Source: Dietzia sp. JS16-p6b (GTDB lineage Bacteria; Actinomycetota; Actinomycetes; Mycobacteriales; Mycobacteriaceae). Taken from it: 64,000 nucleotides of DNA. The stretch is taken from assembly GCF_003052165.1 (NCBI RefSeq), contig NZ_CP024869.1, positions 3,630,001 to 3,694,000 of the forward strand. Reading direction: 5' to 3'. A program made the translations under genes and the position numbers. How positions within the stretch are numbered: position 1 is the stretch's first letter; each line of letters starts with the position of its first letter. The notes below the pieces were generated by a model. That model saw nothing but the letters and a program-made list of their open reading frames with translations, ran no database searches and was not told the DNA's origin. Positions 57,687 through 64,000 of the stretch are shown here, one piece after another.

Positions 57687-58238
57687 ATGCACAACGACAT
57701 TGCGAAGGCGGCGCGCCGTCCGGGCATCGCCGCGGTCATACTGGCCGGTCTCGCACTGGCGGGGGTCACCGGAGGAGCGGTGGCCGCGATCCTCTCGGCA
57801 GAAGGTGCAGGGACCGACATACGGGCGGTCTCGTCCGAGGCTCCGGCCGCTCAGGCCGGGCTGACCACCTCGGCCCGCCCACTCCCGGACCCCACTTCCG
57901 CACGACGAACCACTCCTGCCGCGACGTCCACCGCACCGACCACGCGGAGCTCGACAGCGCCAATCAGTTCCACTGCCGCACCTCCGGCGCCGGGCGCGGT
58001 ACCCGCGGCGGCGCCCGCAGCAGAGCCCGTGCCCGCCCGCGTGGCTCCGGCTCCAGCACCGGCCCCGGCCCCGGCCCCCGCCCCGGCGAGGCAGCCGTAC
58101 CGGCCCGCCACTGTAATCCCGCCGGCGCCGCCGCCCCCTCCGGCGCCCCCCGAGTTCCGATTCCCCGATCTCCACCTCGACCGCGCGCCGGTGGTCCCGC
58201 AGGACCCGATTCCACTCAACCCGATTCGCATCGGCTGA
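57687..58238 (+). CDS. Pro/Ala-rich secreted or membrane-anchored protein
   Basis: The 183-residue protein has a hydrophobic N-terminal segment (about 10-34) followed by a long low-complexity region rich in Ala, Pro, Ser and Thr, including an (AP) run (VAPAPAPAPAPAPAPAPA) and a PPAPPPPPAPPEF stretch. It ends with FPDLHLDRAPVVPQDPIPLNPIRIG-like short hydrophobic repeats. This looks like an envelope-spanning or wall-associated protein. The ATG at 57687 has AAGG 6 nt upstream. Earlier in-frame starts (57555, 57600) give a non-hydrophobic extension. No family is recognised. Confidence 0.65.
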   Translation: MHNDIAKAARRPGIAAVILAGLALAGVTGGAVAAILSAEGAGTDIRAVSSEAPAAQAGLTTSARPLPDPTSARRTTPAATSTAPTTRSSTAPISSTAAPPAPGAVPAAAPAAEPVPARVAPAPAPAPAPAPAPARQPYRPATVIPPAPPPPPAPPEFRFPDLHLDRAPVVPQDPIPLNPIRIG

Positions 58239-58278
58239 CCACACCGCTCGCCAGCACACAGAAAGAGGAGAAGTCGTC

Positions 58279-58602
58279 ATGGATCCCATTTCACTGATCG
58301 CCATAGTCGGCGCCGGAATCATTCAGGCGCTCGTCGGAATGGGTGCCTCGGCGGCACCCGTCGCCGGAGCGGCGATCGCCGCTGGCCCAGTCGTCACCGC
58401 GGCCACCGCGATCGGGGCCCCGGTCGCCGCGGGGGTGGTCGCTGGTTCTGCAGCGCCCGCAGGACTCATCGCGGCTGATCCGCATGCGGCGCTCGGCGCA
58501 CAGAACGGAATCAACCACGCGATCAACCAGGCGCAGGAGAGCTTCGCCGGATCGGTCAACGGGCTAGACATTCCCGGCCTTCCGCAGATCCACTTCAATT
58601 GA
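58279..58602 (+). CDS. Small Ala/Gly-rich hydrophobic protein, possible envelope protein
   Basis: The 107-residue protein has no classical signal peptide. It consists of hydrophobic, Ala/Gly/Val-rich helices (about 5-70) and a polar C-terminus ending IPGLPQIHFN. GAGGAG lies before the ATG. It is 40 bp after the Pro-rich protein and is followed by a strong terminator, so the two form a unit. Small helical proteins without signal peptides form mycomembrane pores in corynebacteria. A similar role is conceivable but unproven. Confidence 0.6.
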   Translation: MDPISLIAIVGAGIIQALVGMGASAAPVAGAAIAAGPVVTAATAIGAPVAAGVVAGSAAPAGLIAADPHAALGAQNGINHAINQAQESFAGSVNGLDIPGLPQIHFN

Positions 58603-58618
58603 CGCCGACCTCGACCGC

Positions 58619-58657
58619 GCCCTGCGGCCTCCGACTCCGGTTGGGTGGCCGCAGGGC
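58619..58657 (+). terminator. Hairpin after the small envelope-protein pair
   Basis: An 11-bp perfect stem (58619-58629 with 58647-58657) has a 17-nt loop and starts 17 bp after the stop codon. It probably ends the two-gene transcript before the GNAT gene. Confidence 0.65.
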
Positions 58658-58677
58658 GGCGGTGCTTGAATAGCGCG

Positions 58678-59235
58678 ATGACCAGCGTGACCTATCTGCA
58701 GCAGACCGACGCGTCGTGGTTGCGCCCGGCACGCCGCGCAGACCTGACGATCTCCCGGGTCTTCCCGGCCGAGCCCGCCTTCAACTCGCAGATGTACCGC
58801 GAGATCGGCGGTGACTGGAAGTGGACCGACCGGCTCGAATGGTCTGACGGGCGCTGGGCGTCCTACTGCGCTGACCCCTGCGTCACCACCTTCCGGGCGA
58901 GCCGGGGGGGCGAGACCGCCGGATTCGCCGAACTGCGCATGAGCCCGTGCGGAGACGAACCGGGTACAGAACTCGACGACCCTGCGGACGGCGTTGATGT
59001 CGAGATCGTCTACTTCGGGCTGCTCCCCCGGTTCGCCGGCCTGGGCCTGGGCGGATGGTTCCTCTCCGAGATCACCCGTATCGCGTGGCAGGTCCCGGGG
59101 TGCCGCCGGGTCTGGCTGCACACCTGCGTGGACGACTCCCCTGCCGCGATACCGAACTACCTGTCCCGAGGTTTCGTCGAATACGCCCGGGAATCCACCG
59201 GCTGCACGGACTGCACAGCCCTGGCCCAGGCCTGA
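58678..59235 (+). CDS. GNAT-family N-acetyltransferase
   Basis: The 185-residue protein has the GNAT acetyl-CoA region VEIVYFGLLPRFAGLGLGGWFLSEI (about 104-128), fitting the RxxGxG pattern in RFAGLGLGG, and a late LHTCVDDSPAAIPNYLSRGF strand-helix typical of the fold. The acetylated substrate is unknown. The ATG at 58678 is chosen because it starts the conserved domain. The gene is convergent with the MarR gene. Confidence 0.85.
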   Translation: MTSVTYLQQTDASWLRPARRADLTISRVFPAEPAFNSQMYREIGGDWKWTDRLEWSDGRWASYCADPCVTTFRASRGGETAGFAELRMSPCGDEPGTELDDPADGVDVEIVYFGLLPRFAGLGLGGWFLSEITRIAWQVPGCRRVWLHTCVDDSPAAIPNYLSRGFVEYARESTGCTDCTALAQA

Positions 59236-59249
59236 GTCACTGGGCTGAC

Positions 59250-59702
59250 TCACTGGGCTGAGAGCCGACTCAGGGCCCGCCCGCTCATCCGGGAGACCAG
59301 CCTCTCCGACACGGTGCCGAACGTCTGCAGGTCGTCGTCGTCGAGCCCCTCGAACAGCCACTCCGCCAACGCCACCCGCGCCGACACGACCTCGTCCACG
59401 ATCCGACGCGACTCGTCGGTGAGGTTGACCAGCCGGACCCGCCGGTCGTCCGGCGGCATGGTCCGGACCACGTGGCCGCTCGCGACCAGACCGTCGACCA
59501 GTGCGGTGACCTGGCGCGGTGAGCAGTCGAGGAAGGTCGCCAGCTCCACCTGCTTGCACTCGCCCTCGAGCCCCAGGACGAACAGCAACTCGAGCCGCGG
59601 AACGGTGAGGCCGTAGTTCGCCGCGGCGCGTTCGATCGATCCCGACATCTCCTCGGCCAGCATCAACGCGCGGTCGAGAATCTCACTCACGGATAGCGCC
59701 AC
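59250..59702 (-). CDS. MarR-family transcriptional regulator
   Basis: The 150-residue protein is a winged-helix regulator: LELLFVLGLEGECKQVELATFLDCSPRQVTALVDGLVASGHVVRT and the wing MPPDDRRVRLVNLTDES. The GTG at 59702 gives a normal MarR N-terminus. The longer frame to 59843 runs through the divergent P450 promoter. It shares a 72-bp gap with the CYP125-like gene and a perfect inverted repeat lies just upstream of its start. Confidence 0.85.
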   Translation of the reverse strand: MALSVSEILDRALMLAEEMSGSIERAAANYGLTVPRLELLFVLGLEGECKQVELATFLDCSPRQVTALVDGLVASGHVVRTMPPDDRRVRLVNLTDESRRIVDEVVSARVALAEWLFEGLDDDDLQTFGTVSERLVSRMSGRALSRLSAQ

Positions 59703-59708
59703 GTGTAT

Positions 59709-59722
59709 ATAGTTACCACTAT
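59709..59722. promoter_or_regulatory. Candidate MarR operator between marR and the P450 gene
   Basis: ATAGT-TACC-ACTAT is a perfect inverted repeat of 5-bp arms. It begins 7 bp upstream of the MarR GTG and lies about 55 bp before the P450 start. Its place would let MarR repress its own gene and the P450. Confidence 0.55.
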
Positions 59723-59774
59723 TCACCTTTCCCACCCCTGCCGACCCGGCGGGGGACGAGGCGCAGGAGACACC

Positions 59775-61019
59775 GTGAACGTGACCATCCCGGCGGGATT
59801 CGACTTCACCAACCCGGACCTGTTCGAGAAACGGCTCCCACACGAGGAGTGGCGCCAGCTCCGGCAGTCCGAGCCGATCCGCCGCGTCGACAAGCGGCCC
59901 GGCTCAGACGGTTTCGACGACGACCATTACTGGCTGGTGACCAGACACGCCGACGTCAAGGAGATCTCGCGCCTCACCGGGGAGTTGTTCTCCGCGGGGG
60001 AGAACACCATGATCCCGCGCTTCTCCGAGGGCACCGACCGCTCGATCATCGAGGCCCAGCGGGAGATGCTCGTCAACGAGGACGGCGAGATCCACAAGAA
60101 GCACCGGCGCATCATCTCCCGCGGATTCACCCCCCGAGGCGTGGCCGGGATGCGGGACGAGCTCGCCGACCGGGCGCGTCAGATCGTCACCGCCGCCGCC
60201 GAGTCGAACGCCGACGACTTCGTCACCGCTATCGCCTCCGAGCTCCCGCTGCAGGCGATCGCGGATCTGCTGGGCGTGCCGCAGGAGGACCGCCACAAGA
60301 TCTTCGAGTGGTCCAACATCATGACCAGCTACGACGCCGGCGGCGACCCGGATGCTCCCGCCATCGCGTCCATGGAACTCATCGGCTACGCCAACGCCAT
60401 GGCCGAGGACCGTGCCGCCAATCCGCGGGACGACATCGTGACGAAACTCGTCCAGGCCGACGTCGACGGCGAGCACCTGTCTGCCGAGGAGTTCGGCTGG
60501 TTCGTCACGCTCCTCGCGGTGGCCGGCAACGAAACCACCCGCAACGCCACAACCCACGGGATGGTGGCCATGCTGGAGAACCCCGACCAGTGGGAGCTGT
60601 TCAAGCGCGACCGGCCCGAGACGGCCTACGACGAGATCCTGCGGTGGGCATCGCCGATCACCCAGTTCCAGCGCACCGCCATGGAGGACGTCGAGATCGG
60701 GGGAGTGTCCATCGCCAAAGGTGATCGCGTGCTGATCTGCTACGGGTCCGCCAACTTCGACGAGGAGGTGTTCGACGACCCGTTCACCTTCAACATTCTC
60801 CGCGATCCGAACCCGCACGTGACCTTCGGCGGCCAAGGTCCGCACTACTGCCTCGGCGCCAACCTCGCACGGATGCAGCTCGAGCTGATCTTCAACGCCG
60901 TCGCCGACTACTTCCCCGACCTGACCTCACTCGGCGAGCCCACCCGGCTGCGGTCCGGGTGGCTCAACGGCCTCACCGAGTGGAAGGTCGAGCTGGGCGC
61001 CTGCCCCGTAGCCCGCTGA
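59775..61019 (+). CDS. cyp125: Cytochrome P450, CYP125-like (steroid side-chain oxidase)
   Basis: The 414-residue P450 has the I-helix LLAVAGNETTRN (about 246-257), the ExxR pair Glu287 and Arg290 in DEILRW, and the haem-ligand Cys359 in FGGQGPHYCLGANLARM. Much of the sequence parallels M. tuberculosis CYP125A1 (PAGFDFTNPDLF, SELPLQAIADLLGVPQEDR, DIVTKLVQADVDG, NFDEEVFDDPF, RLRSGWLNGL), which oxidises the terminal methyl of cholesterol or cholestenone. The GTG start has AGGAGA just upstream. The MarR neighbour is not typical of CYP125 loci. Substrate could be a sterol or branched alkyl chain. Confidence 0.9.
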   Translation: MNVTIPAGFDFTNPDLFEKRLPHEEWRQLRQSEPIRRVDKRPGSDGFDDDHYWLVTRHADVKEISRLTGELFSAGENTMIPRFSEGTDRSIIEAQREMLVNEDGEIHKKHRRIISRGFTPRGVAGMRDELADRARQIVTAAAESNADDFVTAIASELPLQAIADLLGVPQEDRHKIFEWSNIMTSYDAGGDPDAPAIASMELIGYANAMAEDRAANPRDDIVTKLVQADVDGEHLSAEEFGWFVTLLAVAGNETTRNATTHGMVAMLENPDQWELFKRDRPETAYDEILRWASPITQFQRTAMEDVEIGGVSIAKGDRVLICYGSANFDEEVFDDPFTFNILRDPNPHVTFGGQGPHYCLGANLARMQLELIFNAVADYFPDLTSLGEPTRLRSGWLNGLTEWKVELGACPVAR

Positions 61020-61089
61020 GCAGCGGCTCGCTGAACGCTGGCGGCGGCGCGGGCGGGGGACAGGCCGGGCCACGCTCACCCGGCCACCC

Positions 61090-61440
61090 TCACCCGAGCC
61101 CGGCCAGCAGGACCATGTAGGCCGCCGTTCCGAGGATGATGCTCACCGCCGCGCGCCGAAACGCCAGGTGCACGGCCAGCGTGAGCGCCAGCGCCGCGGT
61201 GGCGGGCAGCCACGAGCCGAGCTCGGCGGAGGTGTCGCGAAGGGTGTAGACCACCAGCACCGCCATCACCCCGGCCGGCATCGTGCGGCCCAGATAGCGC
61301 ACGAGACTCGAGTCGCGGAGCCTGGTCAGAGCGACGAACGGCGCGGCGCGTAGTGCCACCGTCACGACGAACATCACGCCCAACCCGGCCAGCAGGTAGC
61401 CGGCCCCTGGCACCGGGACGGCGGTCACCGGGGAGTTCAC
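61090..61440 (-). CDS. azlD: AzlD-family branched-chain amino acid exporter subunit
   Basis: The 116-residue membrane protein has four hydrophobic helices with the AzlD pattern ALRAAPFVALTRLRDSSLVRYLGRTMPAGVMAVLVVYTLRD. It is the small partner of AzlC in export of branched-chain amino acids. The GTG overlaps the azlC stop (GTGA). Confidence 0.88.
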   Translation of the reverse strand: MNSPVTAVPVPGAGYLLAGLGVMFVVTVALRAAPFVALTRLRDSSLVRYLGRTMPAGVMAVLVVYTLRDTSAELGSWLPATAALALTLAVHLAFRRAAVSIILGTAAYMVLLAGLG

Positions 61441-62141
61441 GTCGGTTCCCTCCCCTCGCGGGTCGCCCATACGTACCGCGCGATCAACACGGCCACGAAG
61501 GCGCACAACCCGACGATGAGCATCTGGTCCGGGGCCAGCCACGCCGCCACCAGACCGCACACCAGGCCGATCACAGGCGCCGGTAGGTCTCCCGAGGCGC
61601 GCCACGCGTCCACCGCGAGGACGGCGAAGAGCGCGGTCAACGCGAACTGCAGACCGTCCAACCCCTCCGGCAGGGTCGTGCCGACGAGCGCCCCGACGAT
61701 GCCGGGGGCGACCCACAGGGTCTGACAGGTGATCGCGATGGTCAGTGTCCGCGGCCCCGTCATCTCACTGCGCTTCTTGGTGGCGGTGATCGCGTAGACC
61801 TCGTCCGTGAGCGCGTACACCGAGTAGAGCCGACCGAGCCGCGAGCGGATCGCCCCCAACGGGAAGCTGAGCCCGTAGAACACGTGACGGAAGTTGACGA
61901 GGAACGCCGCCGCCGCCAGCGAGTACAGGGGAGTGACCGCGGTGAGCAGACCGATCGCCAGGAACTCCATGGACCCGGCGTAGATCATCACCGAGAACAC
62001 CGGGGCCCACCACCACGCGAACCCCGCCTGGGTGAGCAGCACCCCGAACGCCAGCCCCAGAGGGATCAGACCCAGCCCGACGGTCGAGCAGTCGGCCAGA
62101 CCCTTGCGGATCTCTGCACTGGTAGAGGAGCCGGACTGCAC
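61437..62141 (-). CDS. azlC: AzlC-family branched-chain amino acid exporter subunit
   Basis: The 234-residue membrane protein has the AzlC pattern: IRKGLADCSTVGLGLIPLGLAFGVLL, YAGSMEFLAIGLL, FLVNFRHVFYGLSFP and a later LTDEVYAITA segment. The GTG at 62141 is exactly 7 nt after TACACT on the minus strand, so I reject the longer frame from 62225. Together with AzlD it should export leucine or related compounds. A divergent AraC-type regulator may control it. Confidence 0.9.
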   Translation of the reverse strand: MQSGSSTSAEIRKGLADCSTVGLGLIPLGLAFGVLLTQAGFAWWWAPVFSVMIYAGSMEFLAIGLLTAVTPLYSLAAAAFLVNFRHVFYGLSFPLGAIRSRLGRLYSVYALTDEVYAITATKKRSEMTGPRTLTIAITCQTLWVAPGIVGALVGTTLPEGLDGLQFALTALFAVLAVDAWRASGDLPAPVIGLVCGLVAAWLAPDQMLIVGLCAFVAVLIARYVWATREGREPT

Positions 62142-62205
62142 GCCGAGCAGTGTAACGACCGCGGAAGCCTGGCCACCCCCGACGGGAGGCGGCACACTGG
62201 GTCCC

Positions 62206-63081
62206 GTGAGCGTGCGCGAGGCCACTCCGCCGCCCGGGGTCAGGCGGCTGGTCCCCTATGCCGTGGAGGGGATCGGCCCGCGGCCGCAACGGCCACCCCA
62301 CCGGGGACTGCCCACCTCCTCCCTCACCGTGGTCGTGGCCACGGACTCTCCGCTGTTGTGCTCGTATTCCTACGACGAGTGGGCCCGCGGGGAGGGGGTG
62401 CGCCACGACGTGTGCATCGGCGGGTTTCACACCCGGCCCGTCTATCTGCAACGACCGGATCGCGAGGAAGGGGTCCAGGTCGAGGTGCACCCCCTCGCCG
62501 CGCGACGCCTGCTCGGGGTACCCGCGGCAGCTCTCTCCGAGCTCACCCATGACGGCGAGGACGTCCTCGGGTCGCGGATCCGGGCGCTCCACTCGCGTGT
62601 GGCGTCAGCCCATCCCCGTGACCGCGCGGCGCTCGTGGCCGCCGGGTTGGCCTCGGCGGCGGGCAGGTACGAGCGCGTGCCCGGGCCACGCCGGGAGGTG
62701 GTGGGCGCATGGCGCCTGCTCGGGCGTTCCGGTGGCCGGATGCGGGTGGCAGACGTCGCCTCCGAGGTGGGGGTCACGCCCCGGCATCTGTCGACGCTCT
62801 GCAGGGCTGAACTGGGGATCGGCACCAAAGCACTCGCCGACCTGATGCGCTTCGAGGCGACCCACTCTGCGCTGAGGGAGGCCGTTCGCCGGTCCACGGG
62901 GCCACGGCCGGTCGGACTCCGACTGGCCGACCTCGCCCATGACCACGGGTACGCCGACCACGCGCACCTCGACGCCGCCTACCGGCGGTACGCGGGCACA
63001 TCACCGACGAACTGGATCGCCGAGGAGTTCCGAAACATCCAAGCCTGGCCACCCGACCCCGGAGCAGACTCATCGGCATGA
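62206..63081 (+). CDS. AraC-family transcriptional regulator
   Basis: The 291-residue protein has an effector domain and a C-terminal AraC HTH with MRVADVASEVGVTPRHLSTLCRAELGIGTKALADLMRF and LADLAHDHGYADHAHLDAAYRRYAGTSPTNW. The N-terminal domain resembles that of the regulators with DUF6597-like sensors. The GTG at 62206 lies 7 nt after CACACT. It is divergent from azlCD and its stop overlaps the VOC gene, linking it to both. Confidence 0.86.
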   Translation: MSVREATPPPGVRRLVPYAVEGIGPRPQRPPHRGLPTSSLTVVVATDSPLLCSYSYDEWARGEGVRHDVCIGGFHTRPVYLQRPDREEGVQVEVHPLAARRLLGVPAAALSELTHDGEDVLGSRIRALHSRVASAHPRDRAALVAAGLASAAGRYERVPGPRREVVGAWRLLGRSGGRMRVADVASEVGVTPRHLSTLCRAELGIGTKALADLMRFEATHSALREAVRRSTGPRPVGLRLADLAHDHGYADHAHLDAAYRRYAGTSPTNWIAEEFRNIQAWPPDPGADSSA

Positions 63082-63512
63082 CTACTCACGAACCCGGCGC
63101 CGCACCCGCGCCCACCGTCTGGCACTGCTTCCGCTGCACCGACTCCCGCCTCGTCATCGACTGGCTCGTCGACACACTCGGCTTCGTCGAGACCGTCTCG
63201 CACCCCGACGACGGCCGCATCGTCCACGCCGAACTGCTCTGGCCGGAGGGCGGAGGCGTCATGCTGGGGGACGGTGGGAGAGGGGACGACGACCCACACG
63301 CCACACCACCCGGGTCGGGTCTCGCGTACGTCGTGACGGCCGACTCCGATGCCGTCTACCAGCGCGCCCTGGCGGCGGGGGCCGAGATCGTCATGGAGAT
63401 GCACGACACCGACTACGGTGATCACACCTTCTCCGCCCGAGACCCCGAGGGGAACGTGTGGTCGGTGGGGCAGTACCGGGGGCACCCGGCGCCCGATGCG
63501 GTCACCGGGTGA
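63078..63512 (+). CDS. VOC/glyoxalase-family protein
   Basis: The 144-residue protein has the betaalphabetabetabeta pattern: VWHCFRCTDSRLVIDWLVDTLGF, HAELLWPEGGGVMLGD, and HTFSARDPEGNVWSVGQY. It resembles the PhnB/glyoxalase-like group seen next to AraC regulators. The ATG overlaps the AraC stop (ATGA). Substrate unknown. Confidence 0.87.
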   Translation: MTTHEPGAAPAPTVWHCFRCTDSRLVIDWLVDTLGFVETVSHPDDGRIVHAELLWPEGGGVMLGDGGRGDDDPHATPPGSGLAYVVTADSDAVYQRALAAGAEIVMEMHDTDYGDHTFSARDPEGNVWSVGQYRGHPAPDAVTG

Positions 63513-63534
63513 CGACCGGGCGCACCGGCCGGGA

Positions 63535-64000
63535 TCACCGGGCCCGATCGAGCCGCGGCACGACGGGCACCGCCAGTGCGGCGACCACCGCGGCTCCGGC
63601 GAAGACCGGCCCATAACCCCACCGGTCGATCCCCGCCGCGAACACCGGGGTGACCGCGGAGATCGCGAGGAACTGCGCGGTGTTCTGGACACCCAACGCG
63701 CGCCCGCTCCAGTGGGGACCGGCGTGTTCGGCGACCGCGGTGAAGGCGAGGCCGTTGTCCGCCACGACCAGTACCGCGGCGATCACGGCGAGGGCCACGG
63801 CGACGGCCCCTGGTGCACCGAAGACTTCTGCGACCGCCAGGGCGAGCAGTCCCGCGGAGACCGACACTGCCACTGCGCGAAGCGGTGTCAGCCTCGAGCC
63901 CACGCGGTCGGAGATCACGCCCACGGCGATCCGCCCGGCCGCCGCCAGGAGTTGCGCGGCCGTCACCACCGCGCCCGCCGAGGCGGGGGACCACCCGTGC
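63535..64000 (-). CDS. MFS transporter (partial, N-terminus beyond the window)
   Basis: The visible 154 residues are the C-terminal part of a major facilitator transporter with about five helices. They include GRIAVGVISDRVGSRLTPLRA, which is the cytoplasmic loop signature between helices, and FTAVAEHAGPHWSGRALGVQNTAQF. The open frame continues past 64000, so the 63969 start is not the true one. Substrate cannot be deduced. Confidence 0.82.
   Translation of the reverse strand, partial: HGWSPASAGAVVTAAQLLAAAGRIAVGVISDRVGSRLTPLRAVAVSVSAGLLALAVAEVFGAPGAVAVALAVIAAVLVVADNGLAFTAVAEHAGPHWSGRALGVQNTAQFLAISAVTPVFAAGIDRWGYGPVFAGAAVVAALAVPVVPRLDRAR

Overview
The window is a 64 kb piece of a very high-GC actinobacterial chromosome, dense with short gaps and many 4-bp ATGA/GTGA start-stop overlaps. 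A complete mce/yrbE lipid-import operon, a CYP125-type P450, KstR-type operator matches, F420/LLM enzymes and DUF2236 and DUF4334 proteins point to a mycolic-acid actinobacterium (Mycobacteriales). Dietzia, Gordonia and Rhodococcus are all plausible and the genus cannot be settled from sequence alone. No rRNA, tRNA, CRISPR array, transposase, integrase or phage gene was recognised.

Layout. (1) 1-14571, minus strand: one probable operon of fadA, fadB, an NPD-type flavoenzyme, an enoyl-CoA hydratase-family protein, fadD, yrbEA, yrbEB and mceA-F (mceF runs off the left edge). It combines a fatty-acid or alkyl-chain importer with activation and beta-oxidation. (2) 14611-21058: a divergent regulator with two TetR DNA-binding domains in one chain, then an aldehyde dehydrogenase/MpaB pair (minus) and an acyl-CoA dehydrogenase/DUF4334 pair (plus), then an LLM flavoenzyme. 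A near-identical palindromic element lies in the fadA and aldehyde dehydrogenase promoters and ties these genes into one candidate regulon. (3) 21067-25930: an ABC sugar importer of the trehalose/maltose type (ATPase, lipoprotein binding protein, two permeases, small membrane protein). (4) 26146-28250: a PhoX-type phosphatase gene broken by a one-base frameshift. (5) 28338-48197: a mosaic of small metabolic genes (hydrolases, SDRs, SnoaL-like proteins, sugar MFS, MBL-fold protein, two secreted lipases, an HsaD-like hydrolase behind a KstR-type operator) and a candidate PD-(D/E)XK nuclease. (6) 48315-51335: leuS, the only obvious housekeeping gene. (7) 51456-54652: DoxX, MarR, SdpI-like, hemerythrin and a DUF202 pair, a possible redox/membrane-stress group. 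(8) 54759-64000: BASS transporter, dehalogenase-like hydrolase, DJ-1 protein, a cell-envelope-like protein pair, GNAT, MarR and divergent CYP125-like P450, AzlCD exporter with AraC regulator, VOC protein and a partial MFS transporter.

Start sites. At least twelve genes begin 6-8 nt after a TANNNT hexamer and lack an obvious Shine-Dalgarno sequence, which suggests leaderless transcription is common here. Several starts below were chosen on that basis.

Gene-free stretches. 44090-44484 holds a promoter-like sequence for the downstream lipase and a doubtful Cys-rich minus-strand ORF. 57351-57686 holds two inverted repeats and no convincing gene. 41230-41527 holds CRP/GlxR-like and KstR-like sites. 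24625-24874 holds the binding-protein promoter region and a small inverted repeat. Nothing is seen in 32060-32278 beyond a hexamer at its edge.
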